From assembly GCF_014698235.1 (NCBI RefSeq), contig NZ_JACJSP010000021.1:1-64000 (forward strand): 64,000 bases of DNA, written 5' to 3'. Position numbers and translations under genes: made by a program. Numbering within the stretch: position 1 is the stretch's first letter; the number at the start of each line of letters is the position of its first letter. The notes under the pieces are model-generated. The model was not told the origin of the DNA and ran no database searches. It saw only the letters and a program-made list of their open reading frames with translations. Origin of the DNA: Limnothrix sp. FACHB-406 (GTDB lineage: Bacteria; Cyanobacteriota; Cyanobacteriia; CACIAM-69d). This document shows, in pieces, positions 49,307-57,744 of the stretch.

Positions 49307-50626
49307 ATGATGTCGCCAAGCTTGTTTGCCCCGGCCCTGCCGCCGATCGAAACCGTCCGTACTGGGCCGTTAATTCGGCGGTTAGACTGTGGTGCACTCG
49401 CGATTGTGGAGCAGATGCCCGTTGAGGCGGTCAATCTCAGTTTGTGGGTCAATGCTGGTTCAGCGATCGAACCTGAACCCATTAATGGCATGGCCCACTT
49501 TTTGGAGCACATGGTGTTTAAAGGGAGCGATCGGCTCGCCCTCGGGGAATTTGAGCAGCGGATTGAAGCTTGCGGAGCGGTCACCAACGCCGCCACCAGC
49601 CAAGACTACACCCAGTTTTATTTGACCGCCGCTCCCCAGGATTTTGCGGCCCTGGCTCCTTTGCAATTTGACGTGGCATTGCGGCCCCAGTTGCCGGCCG
49701 CGGAATTTGACCGGGAGCGCCATGTGGTGCTCGAAGAAATTCGCCGCAGCCAAGACAATCCCCGCCGTCGCACCTTCCAAGCGGTGATGAACCTGGCCTT
49801 TGAGACCTTGCCCTATAACCGGCCGGTGTTGGGCCCCACGGAAGTGATTGCCCACTTGGATGTGCAACAGATGCGGGACTTCCATGATCGCCACTATCGC
49901 CCGCAGTCGGTGACGGCCGTGGCGGTGGGTAATTTGCCGCCGGAGCAGTTATTCGAGATTTTGGAAACCGGCTTCAACGAGGCCTGGCGCGATCGGGACT
50001 GGTCGGGTTTGCCGGTGGCCACGCCATCGTTGATCCCAGAGTTGCCGTTCGATCGCATTGAACGCCGGGAAATCATTGACCCATCATTGCAACAGGCCCG
50101 CCTGATCATGCTCTGGCGCGCTCCGGGGCTACAGGACTTGCGGGAAACCTATCCGCTGGATGTGTTGGCGGCGGTGTTGGGCCATGGCCGCACCTCGCGC
50201 CTGGTGCGGGACTTGCGGGAAGAGCGGCGATTGGTGTCCAAGGTTTCGGCCACCAATTTGACCTACCGTGCTCAAGGAACGTTTTATTTGGCCGCCCATT
50301 GTGAGCCGGAGCATTTGCCAGAGCTGGAAGCCCGCTTGCAGGATCACATGGCGCGTATTGGTTCGGAACCGGTGAGCATGGCGGAGGTCGATCGGGTGCG
50401 GGCGCGGGTGGCTAATGGGTTTGTGTTTGGCAATGAAACCCCCGCGAATCGATCGAACCTCTATGGCTACTACCAAACCTTGGTGGGCAATGTGGACGCG
50501 GCCCTGCGATATCCCGATGCTGTCCGTTGCCTGACCCCAGAAGATTTGCAGCGGGCCGCCCAGCAATATTTGAATCCCCAGGCCTATGGGTTGGTGATTC
50601 TGCGCCCCGCTGCTGCTCAGGGTTAG
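49307..50626 (+). CDS. M16 family zinc metallopeptidase
   Basis: Peptidase of the insulinase/processing-peptidase family (439 residues). The inverted zinc motif HFLEH is at residues 64-68 (NGMAHFLEHMVFKGSDRLAL), with the third ligand Glu expected in the downstream EFDRERHVVLEEIRRSQDNP segment. The second half (RLIMLWRAPGLQDLRETYPL, VLAAVLGHGRTSRLVRDLRE) is the inactive-lobe fold. No signal peptide is visible, so it is probably cytosolic. Start is the ATG at 49307 (a second ATG follows directly). It is 46 bases after cphA on the same strand; cyanobacteria often carry two linked M16 genes, but only one is seen here. Substrate unknown. Confidence 0.92.
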   Translation: MMSPSLFAPALPPIETVRTGPLIRRLDCGALAIVEQMPVEAVNLSLWVNAGSAIEPEPINGMAHFLEHMVFKGSDRLALGEFEQRIEACGAVTNAATSQDYTQFYLTAAPQDFAALAPLQFDVALRPQLPAAEFDRERHVVLEEIRRSQDNPRRRTFQAVMNLAFETLPYNRPVLGPTEVIAHLDVQQMRDFHDRHYRPQSVTAVAVGNLPPEQLFEILETGFNEAWRDRDWSGLPVATPSLIPELPFDRIERREIIDPSLQQARLIMLWRAPGLQDLRETYPLDVLAAVLGHGRTSRLVRDLREERRLVSKVSATNLTYRAQGTFYLAAHCEPEHLPELEARLQDHMARIGSEPVSMAEVDRVRARVANGFVFGNETPANRSNLYGYYQTLVGNVDAALRYPDAVRCLTPEDLQRAAQQYLNPQAYGLVILRPAAAQG

Positions 50627-50710
50627 GGCTAAGGATTAACAAGGATTGGGCGATCGCTGCGGATGGCCCCCTCAATCGCATTGGATTCCGGGGCTGCCTC
50701 AATGGCTGAG

Positions 50711-51493
50711 TTACCCGATCGCCTCCTGACCAAAATTCAGGGGGAGATCTTGAATTCGGCCCGGGCCCACCGCCTGGATGGCCTCCTTGAGATCCACGTT
50801 GCCGGTGTAGAGGGCGCGACCGACAATCGCCCCCGTGACTCCCACCGGCTCCAGGGCCAGCAGCCCCAATAAATCGGTGACGGAACTGATGCCCCCGGAG
50901 GCAATCACGGGAATGGAAATCCCTTCCGCCAGCTCGCGCAGGGCTTCCTTGTTGGGGCCTGCCAAAGTGCCATCCCGGTGAATATCCGTGTAAACAATGG
51001 CCGCCGCGCCCCAGTCCTGAACGCGCTGGGCCAATTCCACCGCTCGCACTTCGGAGGTTTCCAGCCAACCCCGGGTTGCAACCCAGCCATTGCGGGCATC
51101 AATGCCAATTACGATCCGCCCGGGAAATTCCGCGCACCAGGCGGCCACTTCGTCCGGCTGCTCCACGGCCACGGTTCCCACAATCGCTCTGGTGATCCCC
51201 AGTTCAAACAGGCGGGCCGCGCGATCGCGGGTTCGGATGCCGCCTCCCACTTGAATTTGAATCGGGCGATCGCCCAGTTGTTGGGTAATAGCCGCGATCG
51301 CCTGGAGATTCACGGGTTCTCCCGTTTTGGCCCCATCCAAGTCAACCAGGTGCAACCAACTGGCCCCCGCCGTCATCCACCGCTGGGCAACCATCACCGG
51401 ATCATCACCAAAGGTTTCCGCGCGATCGTAGTCACCTTGAAAGAGCCGGACACAACGTCCACCCAACAGATCGATCGCCGGAAAAATATCCAT
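50711..51493 (-). CDS. hisA: HisA, ProFAR isomerase
   Basis: Histidine biosynthesis enzyme that isomerises ProFAR to PRFAR. The 260-residue protein opens [20 protein letters not shown] (catalytic Asp in AIDLLGG), followed by [96 protein letters not shown] (second catalytic Asp), [17 protein letters not shown] and [14 protein letters not shown], the eight-barrel motifs of HisA. Start is the ATG at 51493. It converges with the M16 peptidase gene (gap 84 bases). No other his gene is near, as is usual in cyanobacteria, where his genes are scattered. Confidence 0.97.
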   Translation of the reverse strand: MDIFPAIDLLGGRCVRLFQGDYDRAETFGDDPVMVAQRWMTAGASWLHLVDLDGAKTGEPVNLQAIAAITQQLGDRPIQIQVGGGIRTRDRAARLFELGITRAIVGTVAVEQPDEVAAWCAEFPGRIVIGIDARNGWVATRGWLETSEVRAVELAQRVQDWGAAAIVYTDIHRDGTLAGPNKEALRELAEGISIPVIASGGISSVTDLLGLLALEPVGVTGAIVGRALYTGNVDLKEAIQAVGPGRIQDLPLNFGQEAIG

Positions 51494-51936
51494 GGCTAAT
51501 CCTCATCCTTCAGAAAATACAAAATCGAAAATCCCAACCAATCTACCTGAAGGCTGTAATTCGCAACATAGGGCATTAGCCAGGTTTTGGATGGCCCCCT
51601 GCATCGAAATGGGTTAATCAACAGTTTCAGGTCGTCTTCAGGTCGTCGAGATCGCCCCCAATTACGCTTAATCGCGCTCGATCACACCCAATGGCAATTC
51701 CGAATGGTAATTCCGAAAAGCCAGCGAAAACAAACGATCGACCGTGAATGCCCCCGTTGGGTTTCTCGGTCGATCGTCCGTCACCCTTGAGTTTTAGGAC
51801 AATGCTGAGGAATTTTGTTCTTGCAGGAGCAATGGCCAGAAGCCACCTTCCGAACGAACTCGCTCCCTCCACCATCCATCAGTGAATCTCAGCCCCAGTC
51901 AGCTAGCTCCGCAGGCGCATCCTTGAATCATGGATA
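51494..51936. other. Spacer between hisA and prs
   Basis: About 440 bases. It contains the prs terminator (51734-51777) on the leftward strand and the hisA promoter region on the left. A leftward open frame at 51627-51875 crosses the terminator stem, lacks a ribosome site and has no family, so I do not call it a gene. Confidence 0.55.
51734..51777 (-). terminator. Terminator of prs
   Basis: ACGATCGACCG (51734-51744) and CGGTCGATCGT (51767-51777) are a perfect 11-base inverted repeat; on the leftward strand it is followed by TTGTTTTCGC. It lies about 160 bases after the prs stop. The stem contains the HIP1 core GATCG, so it may be partly driven by HIP1 abundance, but the T-rich tail supports termination. 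Confidence 0.7.
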
Positions 51937-52959
51937 TTAGTCATTGATAAACATGCTGCTAACTGACGTGTCTTCGTGGATGCGCCAAATGGTTTCGCCC
52001 AGCACATTCGCCACCGACAAAACCGTGAGCTGGTCAAAATGGTGGTGATCCATCATCGGAATCGTGTTGGTGACAATCACCTCTTCAAATAACCCACTGG
52101 ACAAGCGCTCGATCGCCGGAGGAGACAACACCGCATGGGTGGCACAGGCATAAACCTGGCGTGCCCCTTCCCGACGCAGCATCCGGGCCCCTTCCGTGAG
52201 CGTGCCGCCTGTGTCGATGATGTCATCCACCAAAACGGCCGTTTTGCCCTTCACGTCACCAATGACGTTCAGCACTTCCGCCACATTGTGCATTTGGCGG
52301 CGCTTGTCAATGATCGCCAGGGGCGCATCGTTCAGGCGCTTAGCAAAGGCCCGGGCCCGCGCCACCCCGCCCACATCGGGCGACACCACGACAATATCCG
52401 ACAGGTTCTTGCTTTCGAGGTAGTCGATCAGGACTGGCGCACCAAAAACATGATCGAGCGGAATATCGAAATAGCCTTGGATTTGCGCTGAATGCAAGTC
52501 CATGGCCAACACCCGATCGGCTCCGGATTTCACAACCAGATTCGCCACCAGTTTGGCCGTAATCGATTCCCGGCCGGCCGTCTTGCGATCGGCCCTGGCA
52601 TAGCCGTAGTAGGGAATCACAGCGGTGACTTGGCGCGCCGAAGCCCGGCGGCAAGCATCCACCATGATCAACAATTCCATTAGATGATCATTCACAGGGC
52701 GACAAACCGGTTGGATCAGATAAACATCACAACCCCGGATTGACTCCTGAATTTGAACATAAAGCTCACCGTCGGCGAACCGTTTGCGAACCATTGGTCC
52801 CAACGGTAACCCCAGGTATGCAGCAACTTCTTCGGCCAAGGCGACATTTGCCGATCCTGAGAAGATGCGAAGTCGGCTCTTTTCCGTCACTTCGCGATGC
52901 GAAGTCGGCAGCGGAGAAGTCGCAGAGCAAATCACGGCAGACCCTCGAAGCGCGTTCAT
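51937..52959 (-). CDS. prs: Ribose-phosphate pyrophosphokinase (PRPP synthase)
   Basis: Makes PRPP from ribose 5-phosphate and ATP for nucleotide, His and Trp synthesis. The 340-residue protein has an N-terminal extension (MNALRGSAVICSATSP) before the conserved RLRIFSGSANVALAEEVAAY. DGELYVQIQESIRGCDVYLI, VTAVIPYYGYARADRKTAGR, the metal-binding DLHSAQIQGYFDIPLDHVFG and the PRPP loop VLVDDIIDTGGTLTEGARML are intact. Start is the ATG at 52959; a TTG at 52983 is possible but unneeded. Only 92 bases separate this start from the end of tnpB, so the promoter must be within or close to the mobile element's right end. Confidence 0.97.
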   Translation of the reverse strand: MNALRGSAVICSATSPLPTSHREVTEKSRLRIFSGSANVALAEEVAAYLGLPLGPMVRKRFADGELYVQIQESIRGCDVYLIQPVCRPVNDHLMELLIMVDACRRASARQVTAVIPYYGYARADRKTAGRESITAKLVANLVVKSGADRVLAMDLHSAQIQGYFDIPLDHVFGAPVLIDYLESKNLSDIVVVSPDVGGVARARAFAKRLNDAPLAIIDKRRQMHNVAEVLNVIGDVKGKTAVLVDDIIDTGGTLTEGARMLRREGARQVYACATHAVLSPPAIERLSSGLFEEVIVTNTIPMMDHHHFDQLTVLSVANVLGETIWRIHEDTSVSSMFIND

Positions 52960-53051
52960 GGCAATCTTAGCATTTCCTTCCAATTTTCTTTGGATTTGCG
53001 TCCGTCACTAATTCACTAACAATTGCTGCAATTGACTAGCAAATGCAGTAA

Positions 53052-54206
53052 TCAGGAAACTTCCTGCTTCATTGCGGCGAAGTCGGCTTCTTCCGCTCCA
53101 CAGACTGACACGACCGGACTGGCCGCCTTTTTCAAATTGATTGCGGCATTTAAGTCGCGATCAATTTGCAATCCACAGTGGTCACAATTAAACACCCGCT
53201 CTGACAGCGATAGGGTCTCTTTTTTCTTGCCGCAACGGGAACAAGTCTTGCTAGATGGAAACCAGCGATCCACGATCACCAGTTCAGAGCCATACAACTT
53301 TGTCTTGTAATCCAGTTGCCGCCGAAACTCGTAGAACCCCATATCCTGAATCGCCTTGGCTAGCTTGTGATTCGCCATCATTCCGGACACATTCAGATCC
53401 TCAATGACCACCACGCCGTGGTTCTTGGCGAGGTAGGTCGTGAGTTTGTGGATGGTGTCTTTACGGATATTGGCGATTTGCTGATGCAACCGGGCGATCC
53501 TCAATTGAGCCTTTTTCCAATTGGCAGACCCGCGTTGCTTGTGACGATTTAGCCATTGCAACCGAGAGAGCCGGGACTCCAGTTGTCTGTAGGCTTTAGC
53601 GCCTTCAAACACTTCTCCAGTGCTGAGCGTTGCTAGGGACTTGACACCCAAATCAACACCAACAATTTCAACCGCTTTAGGTGTGATGACGGGTTCGATC
53701 TCAATCCGAAACGAGATGAACCAATCATTCGCTCGGCGGCTGATTGTGACTGATTTAGGTTGAACATTTTGAGGTAATGCTTCATAGGTCTTCAGGATGC
53801 CAATCTTAGGAACCTGAATTTTATTCAGTCCCTTGATATGAATAGCTCCATCCAGTTCAAAGGAGTCATGGCGACCCTTTTTCTTGAATTTAGGAGCGCC
53901 TGAAGTCTTTTTGAAGCATCGATCCCAAGCCACCCGTAAATGACGTAAAGCATTTTGGGGTGCGCTTTTGGAGACTTCGTAGTACCAAGGGTGTTCAGAC
54001 TTCACCAAGGCTACCAACCACTTATGCAAATCAATGGCCGATGGGAATTTAATTTTTTCGTCAGTATTTGATCGGTTGTGATCAAGGATGTCTCTAGTCA
54101 GTCCCAATCCCCAATTCCAAGCATGACGTGCAACACCGGCATGGCGAGCTAATGCGGTGCGTTGTTGGTTGTTGAGCTTGAGTTGAGTTTTGAATCCGAG
54201 TAGCAT
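53052..54206 (-). CDS. tnpB: TnpB, RNA-guided nuclease of an IS200/IS605-type element
   Basis: OrfB/TnpB of IS200/IS605 elements, the RNA-guided endonuclease family that is ancestral to Cas12. The 384-residue protein looks complete. The RuvC residues are Asp185 (EIVGVDLGVKSLATLSTGE), Glu269 (GVVVIEDLNVSGMM) and Asp351 (CGLQIDRDLNAAINLKKAA). A zinc-finger of four Cys (322, 325, 341, 344) lies between. No tnpA (Y1 transposase) is nearby, so the element is a lone-tnpB type that would need a helper to move. The start is the ATG at 54206. A hairpin (53053-53066) overlaps the stop codon at the 3' end, where IS605 elements encode the guide (omega) RNA. Codon use is less GC-rich than in neighbouring genes, as in mobile DNA. 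Confidence 0.93.
   Translation of the reverse strand: MLLGFKTQLKLNNQQRTALARHAGVARHAWNWGLGLTRDILDHNRSNTDEKIKFPSAIDLHKWLVALVKSEHPWYYEVSKSAPQNALRHLRVAWDRCFKKTSGAPKFKKKGRHDSFELDGAIHIKGLNKIQVPKIGILKTYEALPQNVQPKSVTISRRANDWFISFRIEIEPVITPKAVEIVGVDLGVKSLATLSTGEVFEGAKAYRQLESRLSRLQWLNRHKQRGSANWKKAQLRIARLHQQIANIRKDTIHKLTTYLAKNHGVVVIEDLNVSGMMANHKLAKAIQDMGFYEFRRQLDYKTKLYGSELVIVDRWFPSSKTCSRCGKKKETLSLSERVFNCDHCGLQIDRDLNAAINLKKAASPVVSVCGAEEADFAAMKQEVS
53053..53066 (-). ncRNA. Candidate 3' hairpin of the TnpB omega RNA
   Basis: CAGGAAACTTCCTG is a near-perfect palindrome (CAGGA/TCCTG stem) overlapping the tnpB stop codon, at the place where IS200/IS605 right ends carry the guide-RNA scaffold. The RNA would run leftward through the end of tnpB. 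The boundary and guide cannot be fixed by eye. Confidence 0.35.
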
Positions 54207-54993
54207 CTGTTCATTGTATGACAGCCTCTAGAATGGATTCACATTTTTCAGAGAATTTGAGCAGATGACAGAAAATCAATCACTGTTGATTAACCTTTGC
54301 ACGATCGGGCGGCAATTGTGACAGAAAACGGGGGCAGTTTAACGAGTTCAATGGGGCGATCGACCATCCCCTAGCCCGATCGGCTAGGATGAGTCCCGAG
54401 GGTTGCCCAAACGGGCAATTTAACACCCAGCCCAACCCCAAACAGGGGCAAAACCCTGACTGGTGGTGCGGGCCACCGCGAGTTCTGGCCAGTTCCCGAG
54501 TCGATCGCAACGGGACAAGCCCAGGCTGCATCTGGCGGCAGATGCGGCTCAACTTGCTACCCCCAAGGAAGCGGCTAGGGACTCAGCGGAATCGCTAGCC
54601 AATGGAGATCCAACCCAATGGATCTTCAACCAACAACCGCCGCCCAGTTTCTTGGGCGGTTGTGCCGGGCGATTGATTGATCGCAGACCTGGGATAATCA
54701 GGGGAAATGGGGGTTGGGTGACAACAATGCCGCTAATCGCCCCAAGCCTGATCGGTTCATTCAGCCCTATAAATTGGTTTTAGCGCCGGTTGCGTCTGAA
54801 CAATCAAAATCACCCGACTCCTTTAATGGTTCGATCAAACAATTGATCAGTCCAATGGGGCGATGCAAGTCACGGAGTAAATTGGTTTTTTCTGAATTTC
54901 GCCTGAGTTTCGCCTGAGTTTTTGCTCGATCATCGCCTGACTATTGCCTGACTGAATTGCCATTTCAACTGTTCTTCGATCGCCCCGAGTCCC
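54207..54993. other. Gene-free stretch with several hairpins
   Basis: About 790 bases. The left 60 bases include the tnpB upstream region and the left end of the IS. Hairpins seen: CTAGCCCGATCGGCTAG (54371-54387), TTGCCC/GGGCAA with tail TTTAA (54403-54418), and ACAACCGC paired with GCGGTTGT (about 54633-54663). The right part (54785-54990) is AT-rich with repeats such as TTTCGCCTGAGTT (54896-54920) and probably holds the promoter of the downstream kinase. No gene is convincing. Confidence 0.5.
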
Positions 54994-56925
54994 ATGCAAC
55001 CGTCCCTGCCCCCCGGAACTGTTCTCCAAAATCGCTATCGCCTTGTGGAAGTGTTGGGACAGGGTGGCTTTGGGCGCACCTACCTGGCGGAGGATTTGGG
55101 GCGATTTGGCGAGCGCTGTGCCCTCAAGGAATTCACGCCGCCCGTGGGCGATGCCTACGCCCTCGAAAAATCCAATGAACTGTTCCGGCGCGAGGCAGCG
55201 GTTCTTTACCAAATCAATCACCCACAAATTCCCAAGTTTCAGGCCACCTTTGAGGCGGAGGGTCGCCTATTTTTGGTGCAGGACTACGTGCAGGGCAATA
55301 CCTATCGATCGCTTCTAGATAGCCGCCTGCACCATGGCCAGCTCTTTGCGGAAGGGGAAGTGTTCTACCTCTTGCAACAGTTGCTCCCCGTGTTGAGCTA
55401 CCTGCACAATTTGGGGATCATTCACCGGGATATCTCGCCGGAAAACATTATTCTGCGGGAGCACGATCGACTGCCCGTGTTGATTGACTTTGGGGCCATC
55501 AAAGAAATGGCCACCCGCTTTCAACAACCGGGAGCCACGGCCGTGCAGGCCACCACCGTTGGTAAGAGCGGCTATGCCCCCAGCGAACAAATTCAAACCG
55601 GCCGCGCTTACCCCAGCAGCGATCTCTATGCCTTGGCCGCCACGGTGTTGGTGTTGCTGACGGGGCGAGAACCCCAGGATTTGCTAGACGATCGCACCCT
55701 TACCTGGCATTGGGATCAGTATGTGCCCCTCACGCCGGCCTTGGGAGATCTGCTACGACGGATGTTGGCCTATCAACCGACGGAGCGCTATCCCTCTGCC
55801 TCCTTGGTGCTTCAGGCGTTGCAGGAGGTGACGTTGGATGCGACGGCCCGCCCCGTGGCCCAGCCGCCCTCCACTTCAACCCCAACTCCGGCAGCGCCGG
55901 CCCCAGCCGTTAATCCCACGGGAACTGTCCCTTCAACCATGGCGACGGTGGTGGTGGGTCGGGCTGCGCCGCCTCCGATCGCCCCCCGATCGCCCGCACC
56001 GGCCCCGGCTCCCGGCCCCGATTGGAGCGTGGAACCCCGAGGATCCTTGATGGATAACCCTTGGGCGGTGACGGTGTTAGGCGTGTTGTTGGTGGTGGGG
56101 ACGGGAGTGGGTTCCTGGTCGCTGGTGAATCAATTCCTGAGCCGATCGCCCAACAACAGCAACCCCACACCAACCGCGACGGTTTCCGAAAGTCCGCCGC
56201 TGCCTAGCCCTTCCCCCACGCCATCCCCCACCCCGTCCCCTAGCCCGATCGCCTCGCCTGTGGTCTCCACCCAGCGGTTGAACCTTCAGCCCGCCGGGGA
56301 TTTTGAAGATTCCCGCACCCTGGGTGAAAACGAAACCCTGATCTATCGTTTCCAGGCCGGCGCTGAGCAACCCCTCAGCATTTCCGTGGCAGGCAATAAC
56401 GTGATTGCTAGTCTCCTGGCTCCCGATGGTGACCCGGCGGATCGATCGAGCCGGGATCTGCGCCAATGGGATGGCGTGATTGCCGTGGCTGGTGAATATG
56501 CCCTGCAAGTGCGCGTGGCCCCCGGTGCGCCCAGGGGAGACTACCGCCTGCGCTTACGGCTAGCGGCGGCTCCCGCTTCCCCCAGTCCGGAGCCAAGCCC
56601 CACGCCAACGCCCACCCCGACTCCGGAGCCAACTCCCAGCCCCAGCCCAGAACCAACCCGCCAACCCACCTCGCGCAACTTCCGAGGTGTGACTCAGCCC
56701 CAGGTTCCCCAAACCTTTGGTTTTGAAGCCCAGGCGGGTCAGCAAATTTCAATTAGTATTCCTTCCGGTTTGCGAGCCACGGTGTTTGGCCCCAATGGCC
56801 CGATTCCGGACATGGAAGGACTGGAAGGATCCGTCAGTTTGGAAGCGCCCGTGGGCGGCAACTACGGCATTGAAGTGTCTTCGGATTTGGAAATGCCCTT
56901 TGAGATTGCCGTGCGGGTTCGGTAG
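54994..56925 (+). CDS. Membrane-anchored Ser/Thr kinase with PPC-like C-terminus
   Basis: Hanks-type kinase (643 residues) for signalling across the membrane. Residues 1-280 are the kinase domain: glycine loop LGQGGFGRTYLAE, catalytic Lys45 (CALKEF), H144-R145-D146 in IIHRDISPENIIL and D165-F-G. The usual Lys after HRD is Ser148, a feature of this cyanobacterial subgroup, so activity is plausible but unproven. A Pro-rich linker (about 285-350), a membrane helix (about 357-375, AVTVLGVLLVVGTGVGSWSL) and a Pro/Ser/Thr-rich stretch follow. The end has two beta domains of PPC type (about 425-525 and 565-643, LNLQPAGDFEDSRTLGENET), probably outside the cytoplasm. It starts at the ATG at 54994. Confidence 0.9.
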   Translation: MQPSLPPGTVLQNRYRLVEVLGQGGFGRTYLAEDLGRFGERCALKEFTPPVGDAYALEKSNELFRREAAVLYQINHPQIPKFQATFEAEGRLFLVQDYVQGNTYRSLLDSRLHHGQLFAEGEVFYLLQQLLPVLSYLHNLGIIHRDISPENIILREHDRLPVLIDFGAIKEMATRFQQPGATAVQATTVGKSGYAPSEQIQTGRAYPSSDLYALAATVLVLLTGREPQDLLDDRTLTWHWDQYVPLTPALGDLLRRMLAYQPTERYPSASLVLQALQEVTLDATARPVAQPPSTSTPTPAAPAPAVNPTGTVPSTMATVVVGRAAPPPIAPRSPAPAPAPGPDWSVEPRGSLMDNPWAVTVLGVLLVVGTGVGSWSLVNQFLSRSPNNSNPTPTATVSESPPLPSPSPTPSPTPSPSPIASPVVSTQRLNLQPAGDFEDSRTLGENETLIYRFQAGAEQPLSISVAGNNVIASLLAPDGDPADRSSRDLRQWDGVIAVAGEYALQVRVAPGAPRGDYRLRLRLAAAPASPSPEPSPTPTPTPTPEPTPSPSPEPTRQPTSRNFRGVTQPQVPQTFGFEAQAGQQISISIPSGLRATVFGPNGPIPDMEGLEGSVSLEAPVGGNYGIEVSSDLEMPFEIAVRVR

Positions 56926-57023
56926 CAACCGTGATCAAACCCTTGGAGCGAGAAGCGGCAAGGCGATCAGCCTGAGTAGTGCTGAAGCCGATGGAAGCAC
57001 GCTAAACCAACAGGAGAATGGGA

Positions 57024-57731
57024 ATGAGTGAAAGACGACCGCAGCAACTGGCGATCGCGGGGAGCGATACGGAAGTGGGCAAAACGGTCTTTGTGCTGGC
57101 ACTGGCGGCCTATTGGCAGCAGCATTGTCAAAAACAAGGGGCCTTGGGCCTGCTGAAACCGGTGCAGTCCGGGGAGGGCGATCGGGAAATTTATGGGGAA
57201 TTATTTGCGGATTTGCATCAAAGCCCCGAATCCTTTAATCCCATTCGGCTACAGGCTCCCTTGGCTCCCCCGATCGCGGCGGAACGGGAAGGCAAAACGA
57301 TCGACCTGGCCTTGGCCTGGCAAGCTCTGCAAACCCTCCAGAGCGATCGCTCCTTCATTTTGATTGAAGGGGCCGGAGGCTTGGGGTCGCCGGTCACTTG
57401 GGAGTTGACCTTTGCGGATGTGGTGGCCGCTTGGCGGTTGCCGTTGGTGTTGGTGGTGTCGGTCAAGTTGGGGGCGATCGCCCAAACGGTGGCGAATGTG
57501 GCCCTGGCTCGTCAATTCCAAATTCCGCTGCGGGGCATTGTGCTGAATGAAGTGACGGCCGTGAGCGCGGCCGATCGAGAAGCTTTAGCCCCCATCGGTC
57601 TGATTGAAAGCCTGACCCATGTGCCGGTGCTGGGCTATTTGCCCCATGTGGACAATTGGCGCGATCGCGCGGCTCTGGCCGCAGCGGCGGCACACCTGAA
57701 CCTGGAGCCATTGGGTATCAGCCCCTATTGA
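57024..57731 (+). CDS. bioD: Dethiobiotin synthetase
   Basis: Closes the ureido ring of dethiobiotin from DAPA, CO2 and ATP, the penultimate step of biotin synthesis. The 235-residue protein has the P-loop-like AIAGSDTEVGKTVFVLALAA, LLKPVQSGEGDREIYG with the substrate Lys, LIEGAGGLGSPVTWELTFAD (acidic metal site) and VVSVKLGAIAQTVANVALAR, as in BioD. The ATG at 57024 is chosen because AGGAG (57012-57016) is seven bases upstream; the ATG at 57018 would be too close. It lies about 100 bases after the kinase gene and converges with the sensor kinase gene. Other bio genes are not in the window. Confidence 0.93.
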   Translation: MSERRPQQLAIAGSDTEVGKTVFVLALAAYWQQHCQKQGALGLLKPVQSGEGDREIYGELFADLHQSPESFNPIRLQAPLAPPIAAEREGKTIDLALAWQALQTLQSDRSFILIEGAGGLGSPVTWELTFADVVAAWRLPLVLVVSVKLGAIAQTVANVALARQFQIPLRGIVLNEVTAVSAADREALAPIGLIESLTHVPVLGYLPHVDNWRDRAALAAAAAHLNLEPLGISPY

Positions 57732-57744
57732 AGTGGCTGATCAA

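Noticed and set aside
51627-51875. Leftward 82-codon frame between hisA and prs
   Set aside because: Runs through the prs terminator stem and lacks a start context and protein-like motifs.
52860-53095. Repeated GCGAAGTCGGC in the prs 5' end and the tnpB 3' end
   Set aside because: Each copy is explained by conserved coding (Prs N-terminus and TnpB C-terminal AEEADFAAMK); the shared 11-mer is most likely chance plus codon bias, not an IS target duplication.
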